From: JAGLWW01 sp964640225
GTDB lineage: Archaea > Aenigmatarchaeota > Aenigmatarchaeia > PWEA01 > JAGHBM01
Reading direction: 5' to 3'
DNA: 63,847 nucleotides
Assembly: GCA_964640225.1 (NCBI GenBank)
Contig: CAZXFI010000006.1
Coordinates: 1-63,847, forward strand
How positions within the stretch are numbered: the first letter of the stretch is position 1; every line of letters begins with the position of its first letter. Position numbers and translations under genes: made by a program. This document shows, one piece after another, positions 8,354 through 15,751 of the stretch. The notes under the pieces are model-generated. The model saw only the letters and a list, made by a program, of their open reading frames with translations, was not told where the DNA came from and did no database searches.

Positions 8354-9040
8354 GTAAAAATTGCTTATTATGGTGTTGGGAAACCTTTCCTGCCTCATCT
8401 TTTCCAGGACAGAATTTATGTCGTAGGGAACTCTCTGGAAGCTTATCTCCATGGTGTCCATGTCTATAAAGACGTAAGAGGCCCTTGAAACGTTGTCCTT
8501 GGGCTGCCCCACCGAGCCGGCGTTTACCACGAACTTGTTGTTGAATTCCTTCACGAAGGGCACGTGGCCCTGGCCGCATATTATTATGTCCGCGTCCGTT
8601 TTCTCAAAATACTTCTGCAGGTTTTCCAGGGACTCCATTTTGGCAATCTCCCCATTAAGATAATTTTCCGGGGAGCCGTGAAGAAGAAGCACGTTGAAAG
8701 AGCGCAACTCCAGGGACCTGTATTCGTCCAGGCCGCAGAGCAAGTCCATGTTCTTTTCAGAAATAACGCTCCTTGTCCATTTTATTGTCTCTGCCAGAAG
8801 GGGTTTTATGCCTTTCACGTTACCGTCAATCACGGCCTGGTCAAACTCGCCTTTCACTGCAATAAGGTTTTCAATCCCTCCGAGCATCTGGCAGACCTCG
8901 TTTGGGTAGGGCCCTATTCCCACCAAGTCCCCGGCGCATAAAACATAATCAACCGAGCCGAAATTCCGGGACAGGTGCTGAAAGCACGCCTGGAGCGCGG
9001 GAAGGTTTGAGTGTACGTCGGATATTGCCATCAAGCGCAT
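8345..9040 (-). CDS. Metallophosphoesterase, YfcE/MJ0936-like
   Basis: A 231-residue calcineurin-like phosphoesterase. All metal-binding blocks are visible: DVHSN at residues 8-12, GDLVGIGPYP near 39-48, LLHGSPE near 120, GQGHVPF near 155, and NAGSVGQP near 172. Family members hydrolyse phosphodiesters using two metal ions. The length and the C-terminal NAGSVGQP block place it with the YfcE/MJ0936 group. It stands alone on the minus strand, convergent with the transglutaminase gene and divergent from trm5. Confidence 0.9.
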   Translation of the reverse strand: MRLMAISDVHSNLPALQACFQHLSRNFGSVDYVLCAGDLVGIGPYPNEVCQMLGGIENLIAVKGEFDQAVIDGNVKGIKPLLAETIKWTRSVISEKNMDLLCGLDEYRSLELRSFNVLLLHGSPENYLNGEIAKMESLENLQKYFEKTDADIIICGQGHVPFVKEFNNKFVVNAGSVGQPKDNVSRASYVFIDMDTMEISFQRVPYDINSVLEKMRQERFPNTIISNFYLI

Positions 9041-9074
9041 AATAAATTTAAGCTAAAGCGAGTTTAAATTGTTT

Positions 9075-9905
9075 ATGAACCTTAAAGATGCCCTTTCGGA
9101 AAAACTTAGCAGGGAAGAGCTGGAAAAACTGGGCACCTCCTTTGACATTCTTGGCTCCAGGGAGAAGGCCGTTGCAATCATAGATATACCCGAGGGGCTG
9201 GGAAAAAAGGAGAAAACAATCGCAAAGGCCCTTCTGGAAGTGCACAAAAACGTCAAATCCGTGCTGAAAAAATTGTCCAAAAGGGAGGGGGAGTTCCGGC
9301 TCAGGAAATACAGGTTTTTGGCAGGCTCCCGGAACACGGAAGTCCTACACAGGGAAAGCGGGTGCGTTTTCAAGCTGGACCCCAGAAAGGTTTACTTCTC
9401 GGTCAGGGAGGGAACCGAGAGGGAGAGAATCGCGGAAATGGTCAGGCCCGGGGAAAAGATTCTCGTGATGTTCGGGGGCGTGGCCCCATTCGCGATAGCC
9501 ATGGCCAAGGAAAAAAACGTGCGAGTTTATTCCGTGGAAAAAAATCCGGACGCCCACGGGTACGCACTGGAGAATGTTCTCCTGAATAAGGTCGGGGAAA
9601 GGGTGGTTCCGATTCTGGGCGACGTGCGCGAGGTTTGCAAAACCCTGGGCCAGAAGTTTGACCGGATACTCATGCCTCTTCCCGAGAAGGCATGGGAATT
9701 TCTGGACCTGGCCTTCTCCTGCTCAAAGCGCGGCACAATGATACACCTTTACGGAATTGAGGATTCCGAAGGAGAGCTGGAAAAAAGGGCCAGGGAGCAG
9801 GCAAGGAAAGGCGGGGTGAAAATCCGCATAATTAAAAAAAGAAAAATCCTTCCATACAGCCCGAAGACCTTCAAGGTCTGCATGGAAATAGCCCTAAAAC
9901 TATAA
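9075..9905 (+). CDS. trm5: tRNA (guanine-N1)-methyltransferase, Trm5 family
   Basis: About 276 residues. After an N-terminal domain, the block HRESGCVFKLDPRKVYFS and REGTERERIAEMV is followed by the SAM-binding motif VMFGGVAPFAIAMAK, the acidic SAM contact YSVEKNPDAHGYALENVLLNKV, and MPLPEKAWEFLDLA. These blocks are typical of archaeal Trm5, which methylates G37 next to the anticodon and so prevents frameshifting; in tRNA-Phe the product is the precursor of wyosine derivatives. The usual DMFAG of motif I reads VMFGG, as in some archaeal paralogs. I start at ATG 9075 rather than the TTG two codons earlier. The taw2-like gene lies about 250 bases away. Confidence 0.88.
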   Translation: MNLKDALSEKLSREELEKLGTSFDILGSREKAVAIIDIPEGLGKKEKTIAKALLEVHKNVKSVLKKLSKREGEFRLRKYRFLAGSRNTEVLHRESGCVFKLDPRKVYFSVREGTERERIAEMVRPGEKILVMFGGVAPFAIAMAKEKNVRVYSVEKNPDAHGYALENVLLNKVGERVVPILGDVREVCKTLGQKFDRILMPLPEKAWEFLDLAFSCSKRGTMIHLYGIEDSEGELEKRAREQARKGGVKIRIIKKRKILPYSPKTFKVCMEIALKL

Positions 9906-10106
9906 GGTGTTTTGCTTGGCGGCGTATTTTTTGGCGCATTCCCTTATTCCATCAAGGCCGTAGTATGCTCTGTCGTAATTGGCGTGCGGCACAGTCTTTT
10001 TTATTTTTGCATCGGGAATCACGTAAGGCACACCGCTTTCGTCCAGAATTTTTTTCGCTTCCTTGCCTTCCCTGCTGCCATCTACAATGAGTTCCACCTT
10101 GACCAT
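9900..10106 (-). CDS. Small thioredoxin-fold-like hypothetical protein, 68 aa
   Basis: The protein begins VKVELIVDGSREGKEAKKILDESG then VPYVIPDA, a beta-alpha-beta pattern resembling the first half of glutaredoxin-like proteins, but without a CxxC active site. The C-terminus YYGLDGIRECAKKYAAKQ is helical. No specific family is recognised. Its stop codon overlaps the end of trm5 by six bases in convergent orientation. A TATA-like TATTAATA lies about 20 bases upstream of the ATG. Confidence 0.6.
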   Translation of the reverse strand: MVKVELIVDGSREGKEAKKILDESGVPYVIPDAKIKKTVPHANYDRAYYGLDGIRECAKKYAAKQNTL

Positions 10107-10148
10107 AATACCACCTTATGTTATTAATAGGTAGTAAAAGATTTATAA

Positions 10149-10907
10149 CTAACCCACGGAAACATCCAGAACCCAGTGATTTTTTTTCGGATTCCAGGAC
10201 TTCACGCGAGTTTTTTTCACGATTTCACACTCCATTCCCTTTTTTCTGCACTCCGTCTCCACCTCGGCCCGGAGCCTTTCAGGCTCTTTCCCGTCCAGCC
10301 CGTGGTAGTGAACCGTGCCTCCTTTTTTCACAAGCTCCAGGGCCCTGGGAAGGTAGAACCTGGCCGAGGGCAGGAGCCCCATCAGGACCCTGTCCGCCTT
10401 TTCCGGTATTTCCAATTCCGCGGAGTCCGTGTTCAAGGCCCTGATTTTGCGAATCCTGTTCAGCTTTATGTTGTCCAGGAGGTAGGAGAAGGAAACGGGA
10501 TTGAGCTCCACGGCGTAAATTTTCCTGGCCTTGGTGTGCCTGGCCAGCGGTATTGAAAAGTAGCCTATTCCCGCGAACATGTCCACGATAACCTCGCCCT
10601 TTTTTACCTTGCCGGCAAGCCGCATACGCTCCCTGTGGTTGCCCTTGGACCACATTATCTTTTCCACGTCTATCTTGAACCTGCAGCCGTGCTCCCTGTG
10701 AACCGTCACGGTCCCGTTGCCGGCCAGCTTCTTCAGCCTGGGTTCGCGAAATTTTCCGAAAATGGAGCCCGCCCTGTACATCACGGTCTTTGTGCTGGGC
10801 TGGTATGCCAGGAGCCGCTCCGCGGCCTTCTCATCTTTCTTGTTCAGAATTACGATTTCCCCTATTTTCTGGTACTTCAAGTCAATCATAACCGAATCTT
10901 TTTTCAT
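10149..10907 (-). CDS. taw2: Taw2-type tRNA-Phe aminocarboxypropyltransferase
   Basis: A 252-residue class I SAM-dependent enzyme. The sequence VTVHREHGCRFKIDVEKIMW, then SKGNHRERMR, DMFAGIGYFSIPLARH, AVELNPVSFSYLLDNIKLNRI and HYHGLDG shows the Trm5/Taw2 fold. The SKGN-ER block, in place of Trm5's LGTER, points to Taw2, which transfers the aminocarboxypropyl group of SAM to 4-demethylwyosine in tRNA-Phe. The MGLLPSARFYLPRAL segment corresponds to the conserved catalytic loop. With trm5 nearby, this supports a wyosine pathway at position 37; Taw1 is not in this window. Confidence 0.85.
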   Translation of the reverse strand: MKKDSVMIDLKYQKIGEIVILNKKDEKAAERLLAYQPSTKTVMYRAGSIFGKFREPRLKKLAGNGTVTVHREHGCRFKIDVEKIMWSKGNHRERMRLAGKVKKGEVIVDMFAGIGYFSIPLARHTKARKIYAVELNPVSFSYLLDNIKLNRIRKIRALNTDSAELEIPEKADRVLMGLLPSARFYLPRALELVKKGGTVHYHGLDGKEPERLRAEVETECRKKGMECEIVKKTRVKSWNPKKNHWVLDVSVG

Positions 10908-10958
10908 ATTTTTTGTGGTCCATCCACTCTAAAATTATGCTTAATATTACAATTTTAT

Positions 10959-11135
10959 CTATTTAGGTATAAGTTTTTTCGGGATTTTTACCCCACAAAA
11001 AGGATTTTTCTTCAAGTCTTTTATAGCTCTGTTAATGTATTTGAAAAGTTCCTTGTCTTCGTATTTGCCTTCCTTCAGTTTTTCAAAGGCTTTCTTTAAC
11101 CTGATATCATAAAAACCCACGTGAATCTCTTTCAT
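10959..11135 (-). pseudogene. RelE-family toxin, truncated (58 codons)
   Basis: The reading frame from ATG 11135 gives a 58-residue protein with IYDIRLKKAF-like and FKYINRAIKDLKKNPFCGVK segments, the N-terminal half of archaeal RelE/ParE-type mRNA interferases. Intact relatives continue for about 30 more residues carrying the catalytic and final beta strands. Here a TAG follows IPKKLIPK, and none of the downstream frames resumes the family sequence. The toxin is therefore probably inactive. It overlaps the upstream antitoxin-like gene by four bases (ATGA), the usual coupling in such pairs. Confidence 0.7.
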
Positions 11136-11392
11136 TTGATTATCAACTCGGATTTTATGTATTTTTTTACTCCTCCCGGGTCCCATATCCAAATTATTTC
11201 TCCATCCTTCATTGTAATTTTGCCTGATTCCTCCAGATAATCCAGTATAAGGAGAAAAGTTTGGTACATTATCTTTCTTGGGAGGCTCTTCCAGAGCTGT
11301 CTCTTGTTTGGGTATTCTCTGGCCTTTTTGATGGCTTCCTCCACCATTATTATAGTATCCAGTCTAGGGTAGTGTAAAATTTTCTGTTTCAT
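11132..11392 (-). CDS. Antitoxin-like partner of RelE-family toxin
   Basis: An 86-residue protein beginning MKQKILHYPRLDTIIMVEEAI, with KRQLWKSLPRKIMYQTFLLILDYLEESGKI and a short acidic/Trp hairpin EIIWIWDP. This pattern is typical of small archaeal proteins encoded just before RelE-like toxins and presumed to be their antitoxins. It looks like a winged helix with a MYQTF recognition helix, so autoregulation by DNA binding is plausible. It is complete while its toxin partner is truncated, suggesting a decaying pair. A TATA-rich stretch (TTATATAAA) lies 15-30 bases upstream. Confidence 0.7.
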   Translation of the reverse strand: MKQKILHYPRLDTIIMVEEAIKKAREYPNKRQLWKSLPRKIMYQTFLLILDYLEESGKITMKDGEIIWIWDPGGVKKYIKSELIIK

Positions 11393-11505
11393 AAATATTA
11401 TATAAACTTATCTATAAAACACTTAATTTAGTTTTTTCTTTAGTTCTTCATATTTTCTGTCAAAATTAGTTTTTCGGGGATTACCCGAGATTTTCTAATA
11501 AAACG

Positions 11506-11513
11506 TATTTAAG
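11506..11513 (+). promoter_or_regulatory. TATA box of the 7S RNA gene
   Basis: TATTTAAG lies about 26 bases before the inferred 5' end of the 7S RNA, the standard archaeal spacing. An upstream hairpin, TCGGG-GATTA-CCCGA at about 11473-11487, may terminate other transcripts. Confidence 0.65.
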
Positions 11514-11534
11514 GGTGTCGTGTGAATTAATTTA

Positions 11535-11808
11535 TGGTGGAATAGGCCGGGCGACCAGGGGCCGCCTGCAAGCTCAAGCCCTCTTTAGAGCGGCCGAAAA
11601 GCCTGGAGAGGCCTGGCGGTGGTTCGGACCCGCTTTTCCGACTGCGAAGCCTCGTCCTCTGGGATCATTACTTTTATGAACCGGGTCAGACCGGGAACGG
11701 AGCAGCCCTAAGTAAGAGCCTGTGATGTTCAGGGGGTATCGAGGTGGAGGAGGAATTGCGGATTAATCCGTGCCGTCGCCTCGGTCCATCCAGGAACCTT
11801 CCACCACA
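11535..11808 (+). ncRNA. ffs: Signal recognition particle 7S RNA
   Basis: About 272 bases with the hallmarks of archaeal SRP RNA. The 5' end TGGTGGAA pairs with the 3' end TTCCACCA. The helix 8 segment at about 11681-11710 reads CCGGGTCAGACCGGGAACGG followed by AGCAGCCC, containing the SRP54-binding asymmetric loop. The 5' domain is GC-rich and complementary in several blocks. It is the RNA core of the particle that directs nascent membrane and secreted proteins to FtsY, encoded at 26603. A T-rich stretch follows (CTTTTCTTTT at 11811-11820), a likely terminator. An open reading frame running through it from 11744 is therefore not coding in this part. Confidence 0.93.
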
Positions 11809-11884
11809 ACCTTTTCTTTTAGAAAAAGAAAAGAGTTGTACGAAAAGAAAACTAATATTATCTAGACAAATGTGGGGAAATGTC

Positions 11885-13309
11885 ATGAGAAAAGAGATTC
11901 TTAACTACTCTTACAGCGATGTTGCCGGCTGGACGAACGATGTTCTAAGCAAATGGGATAAAAAAGACTTTGAGAAAAAAAGGTTCTATCTAAAAGGCTG
12001 GAAAGAAAAGCCCGTGCTCTCAACCCTGGTTTTGCCTGTTTACACGGAAACCAGAGAACAGCAGGAAACTGCCCTGAAAATTGTTAAAAAAACAGGGAAT
12101 TACGTAAAAAACGGTTATTTTAATGAAATCATTGTTGTGGAGGGCTCCGGCACTATAAACCGGCCCAACCGGAAGTTCCATCAGGAAATCCTTGATTGCG
12201 CGGCGGAAACGTGCAAGTCTTTCCAGAGCCAGCTGAGCCTGATAAAAAACGACGTGAATGAAAAGATTTTTTCGGAGCGCGGCGAATCCACGCTGCTTTA
12301 CAAGGTATTTTCCCAAAAAAACCCGGAATACTTCAACATAATCACCGACCACATAGGACCCGCTCTGGAAAGAAAGGGAAAAAAAATAAAACCGAAATAC
12401 CTGCAGAGCGGAAAAGGAAACGGGACCAAGTTTGCCCCGTTGGCTTCAAAGGGAGACGTTTTCACCCTTCATGACATGGACATACCCGAAAATGTTTACG
12501 GGCCACATTTCGGCATAGGACTTTCAATGCCCCTGTTTAAAGACAATGTAATCTATGTGAAGGGAAAATTCATTAGAAAATGCCTGAACGGTGAGCTCGG
12601 AGGCAGGTGTAACAGGCTGGTGTGGATTCCCTGGACGCGTACCCTTTCAAAGCAAGGGATACTGCCTGGCCTGGAGCAAATCAGGTACGGCCTGAGCGGC
12701 GAGTTTGCCGGCTCCCGAAAACTTTTCAACAAGCTTGTCTGGCCAGAGGATTACAGGATGGAGACGGGCATAAACATACAGGTCTACCGAGAGGTCAAGG
12801 GCAACTTAAGCAACATCGCGCAGGTGGACCTTGGTCTGTACAAACATGATTCTTCCGTGGTGGATGAAGACAAGGAAACCGGAAAGGACCCCAAAATGGA
12901 GAATATGGCCAGGGAGATTACCGAGGTTTACGTTTACGAGGCGCTTGACTCCGGGCTGGCTTTGGATGAAGAAAAGTTTCTGGAACTTTATAAAAAAGAG
13001 GTTGGATCCAGCATAAAGCGCACCAAGGAGATGATTGAGAAATCCAGAATTGCCAGGGAAAGGGGCATAACGTACGGAGAGAAAATGGACAGGGCCAGGG
13101 CAGAGAGCTATGAAGATTCCGTGAGGAACGGGATTAAAGACGCTTTCACGCTGTACTACCATAAAGAGAAAGAGGGCGAAGCCATCCCCTCGCTGGAATC
13201 AATTATGAAGAGGACCAATATAATGGCTTACGAGGATTTGAAGAAAGATTTTTATCAAGAAACCATAAAGTATAATCTGGAGCTTCTGGAAGACACGGGA
13301 TTGATTTAA
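11885..13309 (+). CDS. GT81-like glycosyltransferase (glucosyl-3-phosphoglycerate synthase type)
   Basis: About 474 residues from ATG 11885 (ATG 11870 is possible). The catalytic core resembles GpgS-type enzymes: the DMDI metal-binding motif in FTLHDMDIPENVYGPHF, VIYVKGKFIRKCLNGELGGR, YGLSGEFAGSRKLFNKLVWP, DYRMETGINIQVYREV and NIAQVDLGLYKHD. In the family, UDP- or NDP-glucose is transferred to 3-phosphoglycerate or a related acceptor, giving glycerate-based compatible solutes or glycolipid parts. An extra N-terminal domain of about 90 residues and a charged helical C-terminus make it longer than bacterial GpgS. Codon use is more AT-rich than that of its neighbours. Confidence 0.75.
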   Translation: MRKEILNYSYSDVAGWTNDVLSKWDKKDFEKKRFYLKGWKEKPVLSTLVLPVYTETREQQETALKIVKKTGNYVKNGYFNEIIVVEGSGTINRPNRKFHQEILDCAAETCKSFQSQLSLIKNDVNEKIFSERGESTLLYKVFSQKNPEYFNIITDHIGPALERKGKKIKPKYLQSGKGNGTKFAPLASKGDVFTLHDMDIPENVYGPHFGIGLSMPLFKDNVIYVKGKFIRKCLNGELGGRCNRLVWIPWTRTLSKQGILPGLEQIRYGLSGEFAGSRKLFNKLVWPEDYRMETGINIQVYREVKGNLSNIAQVDLGLYKHDSSVVDEDKETGKDPKMENMAREITEVYVYEALDSGLALDEEKFLELYKKEVGSSIKRTKEMIEKSRIARERGITYGEKMDRARAESYEDSVRNGIKDAFTLYYHKEKEGEAIPSLESIMKRTNIMAYEDLKKDFYQETIKYNLELLEDTGLI

Positions 13310-13345
13310 AAAGGAAGGATTTGATAAGATTATTACGGTGACAAA

Positions 13346-14095
13346 ATGCGTGAGGAAATTTCCTTTGTGGTAACCATCGGAGTTGTTTTTCTGGTAGGAC
13401 TCGCGCTGGGCTCCTTTATTGAAGGCCCCGAAGTATCTTTCAGGGAAAAAACTCTTGAAGAAAACACGGAGCCGTTAGCGCCGAAAGAGCTTTCCGAAAC
13501 AATAACCAAGCTTGTGGCCGTGGACGACAAGGGAAACGGCATCCTGACTGACCTCTCGGTAAGGGCGGTCCCGGGGGACGGAAAGCTTCTGGTGGACGTG
13601 GACAACCTGCTTTTCTGGGTAGATACCCAGCAGTCCATACGGACCGCAAGGGAGGTGGCCGAGAATTACCTGGAAAAGAACGTGGAAAGCGTGGACCTTA
13701 CTTACACCATAAGGGTTGAAGGAGGCAACGTGGTGGGAGGGCCGAGCGCAGGAGCGGCCTTCACCGTGGCCACCATAGCGGCACTTGAGAACAAATCCCT
13801 TAGGCAGGACGTGATACTCACGGGCACCATGGAGGAGAACGGAACCATAGGCCGGGTAGGGGGGATAATAGCAAAAGGAAAGGCCGCGAAAGAGGGCGGC
13901 TTCGGCAAGTTCCTGGTGCCGGAAGGGGAGAAAGAGTTCGTGGATTACAGGAAAGTGGAAAACTGTGAAAGCATAGGCTCCTTAAACGTGTGCAGCATAG
14001 ACTACAGAGCCGTGGAAGTTGACGTTGAGGAGGAAATAGGCATAGAAGTCGTGGAAGTTGGCAGCGTGGAAGACGCCCTGGCTTACATGTTGTGA
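13346..14095 (+). CDS. Membrane-anchored Lon-type (S16) protease domain protein
   Basis: A 249-residue protein with one N-terminal transmembrane helix (VVTIGVVFLVGLALG) followed by a lone Lon proteolytic domain. The Ser-Lys dyad is visible: the Ser in VVGGPSAGAAFTVA near residue 135, and the Lys in GGIIAKGKAAKEGG near residue 175. There is no AAA module, unlike full LonB. Such ATPase-free, signal-anchored S16 proteins face the outside of the cell. The next two genes on the same strand encode a TraB-type and a site-2-protease-like protein, with 4-base spacing and a short overlap, suggesting a membrane-proteolysis operon. Confidence 0.88.
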   Translation: MREEISFVVTIGVVFLVGLALGSFIEGPEVSFREKTLEENTEPLAPKELSETITKLVAVDDKGNGILTDLSVRAVPGDGKLLVDVDNLLFWVDTQQSIRTAREVAENYLEKNVESVDLTYTIRVEGGNVVGGPSAGAAFTVATIAALENKSLRQDVILTGTMEENGTIGRVGGIIAKGKAAKEGGFGKFLVPEGEKEFVDYRKVENCESIGSLNVCSIDYRAVEVDVEEEIGIEVVEVGSVEDALAYML

Positions 14096-14099
14096 TTAA

Positions 14100-14720
14100 A
14101 TGATAATAATTCTAGGCACATCGCACATATCTCCGGAAAGCATGAGCAACATAAAAAAGGCCATAGAAAAGGAGAAACCGGATTGCGTGGCGGTGGAGCT
14201 TGACCGCATGAGATTCGTGGCTCTCAGCTCAAGGAAAGGCACCAGGCCTCCCGGACTTTTTCTCCGCATGCTGGCCTGGCTACAGAAAGAGCTCGGGAAG
14301 ATGACCGGGATATCGCCCGGGGAGGAGATGATGGAGGCTGTGAGGTTTTCGAGGAGGGAAAAGATACCAGTTTACCTCATAGACCAGGACTTCTCCGTCA
14401 CTGTCAGGGACATACAGGGCATACCTGCGTCAGAGAAAATAAAGCTTTTCGTAATGTCTGTTTTCAGCGGATTCACCAGCAGAAAGGTGGACTTGAGAAA
14501 GGTCCCCCCGAAGAAAATGATAAGGGAGGCTATATTCTACCTGAAGAAACATTTCCCCGGCATATACACGGCAATAGTGATGAAAAGGAACCTCTACATG
14601 TCGGCGGCAGTCAGGGAGCTGGCAAAGAAATACAAAAAAATACTGGTAGTCGTTGGCGCGGGCCACATAGACGGGATGAAAAAGCTATTAAATAGCGAAG
14701 AGCCAAAGATAATTGGGTGA
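14100..14720 (+). CDS. TraB/PrgY-family protein
   Basis: A 206-residue protein with the three conserved TraB blocks: LGTSHIS at residues 5-11, VAVELDRMRF near residue 34, and VVGAGHIDGMKKLL near the end. TraB/PrgY proteins are thought to be metal-dependent and to bind or cleave peptides; in enterococci they limit pheromone signalling. Archaeal versions often carry extra membrane helices at the C-terminus, which are missing here. The gene follows the Lon-type protease gene by four bases and overlaps the start of the next. Confidence 0.85.
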   Translation: MIIILGTSHISPESMSNIKKAIEKEKPDCVAVELDRMRFVALSSRKGTRPPGLFLRMLAWLQKELGKMTGISPGEEMMEAVRFSRREKIPVYLIDQDFSVTVRDIQGIPASEKIKLFVMSVFSGFTSRKVDLRKVPPKKMIREAIFYLKKHFPGIYTAIVMKRNLYMSAAVRELAKKYKKILVVVGAGHIDGMKKLLNSEEPKIIG

Positions 14721-15312
14721 ATCCTTGAGATACGAAAAGAATGAAATAAGGGACCTTTTCATAACAATAATCCTGATGGGCGTTGTTTTTTCGCTCTCCG
14801 ATTTTTCTGCAGCCAATATTTTTCTCTCCGTTTTTCTCGTGGGACTTGCCTTCATGGTAAAGGACTTGGCACACAAGGAAGCGGCGCGGAGATTCGGTGT
14901 CAGCACCCTATACAAGATATGGCCTTCGGGCCTCCTGGTCGCCCTCATCGCCGGGGCAATAAGCCAGGGGAGGGTGCTTTTTGCGATTCCCGGCGCCGTC
15001 TGCATAAACGCGGTCAGGGTGGCCAGATGGAAAACGGAATATACCAGCCTCAAGAACGAGGAGTACGGGCTCATATCCACAGCGGGTCCCCTGGCGAACA
15101 TTTCTCTTGCGCTAATTTTCCTGATAATGTACTCGGCCTTTCCCTCAGGCATCCTGGCAACCGGAGCCCTGATAAACCTTTTCACAGCCTTCTTCAACCT
15201 TTTCCCGGTGCCCCCGCTTGACGGCTACAGGGTTATGAGATGGTGCAGAAAGGTCTGGATAGCCATGTTCTTCACCTCACTGATAGGCGCGGCCGGATTT
15301 CTGCTATTTTAA
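14713..15312 (+). CDS. Site-2-protease-like membrane protein lacking the HExxH motif
   Basis: About 195-199 residues with six probable membrane segments and M50 family architecture. The position of the zinc motif reads VKDLAHKEAARRFG, where active archaeal relatives have HELAHKxxARR-like sequence. The first zinc His and the catalytic Glu are thus Lys and Asp. The second motif, NLFPVPPLDGYRV, still has the Asp that normally binds zinc. This suggests a pseudo-protease that may bind substrates or partners. The start is unclear: TTG at 14713 (8-base overlap with traB) or TTG at 14725; no in-frame ATG precedes the first helix. Confidence 0.75.
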   Translation: MGESLRYEKNEIRDLFITIILMGVVFSLSDFSAANIFLSVFLVGLAFMVKDLAHKEAARRFGVSTLYKIWPSGLLVALIAGAISQGRVLFAIPGAVCINAVRVARWKTEYTSLKNEEYGLISTAGPLANISLALIFLIMYSAFPSGILATGALINLFTAFFNLFPVPPLDGYRVMRWCRKVWIAMFFTSLIGAAGFLLF

Positions 15313-15343
15313 AATTTTTATTTCTGAAAACAGCAGTATATTC

Positions 15344-15751
15344 ATGGACTACATACTGACATTAATAGCGCTCGTGCTGGTTTTTGGAATAGGCTATGTT
15401 TTTGAGGATGAAAAAGAGTATTACGTTGTTATGACACTGTTCCTTGCTTCCGCGGGCCTGGTCATAGGACACTTCCTGGAGGAAATTTTCATATACGCCA
15501 TACTGCTCCTTCTGGGAATACTCATAGAAACCATGCATATAAAGTACAAGTGGCTGAAGACGAAAAAACCAAAGAGCGCTGACTACAAGCCGGCCCACGA
15601 CTGGCTTATGAAAATTATCTCAACCCTGATAATAATATTCTCAATAAACCTTGTCTCGGAAATACATATGCTCTACAGTTTTCTTGCTTTCTTTGCGGGA
15701 ACTATTGCCTCCTGGCTGATAAAGAAGCTGAAGGCCTTTTGTTTACGATAA
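15344..15751 (+). CDS. Hypothetical membrane protein, 135 aa
   Basis: Four to five predicted transmembrane helices: ILTLIALVLVFGIGYVF, VMTLFLASAGLVIGHFL, IYAILLLLGILIETM, ISTLIIIFSINLV and LYSFLAFFAGTIASWL. A basic cytoplasmic loop (KYKWLKTKKPKSADYK) lies between the third and fourth. No family recognised. It is downstream of the site-2-protease-like gene, and its last 50 bases overlap the 3' end of the convergent P-type ATPase gene. A TATA-like AATTTTTATTT precedes the ATG by about 25 bases. Confidence 0.6.
   Translation: MDYILTLIALVLVFGIGYVFEDEKEYYVVMTLFLASAGLVIGHFLEEIFIYAILLLLGILIETMHIKYKWLKTKKPKSADYKPAHDWLMKIISTLIIIFSINLVSEIHMLYSFLAFFAGTIASWLIKKLKAFCLR

Noticed and set aside
11744..11884. 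Upstream extension of the glycosyltransferase reading frame
   Set aside because: It lies inside the 7S RNA gene and its T-rich terminator; the protein start is at ATG 11885 or 11870.
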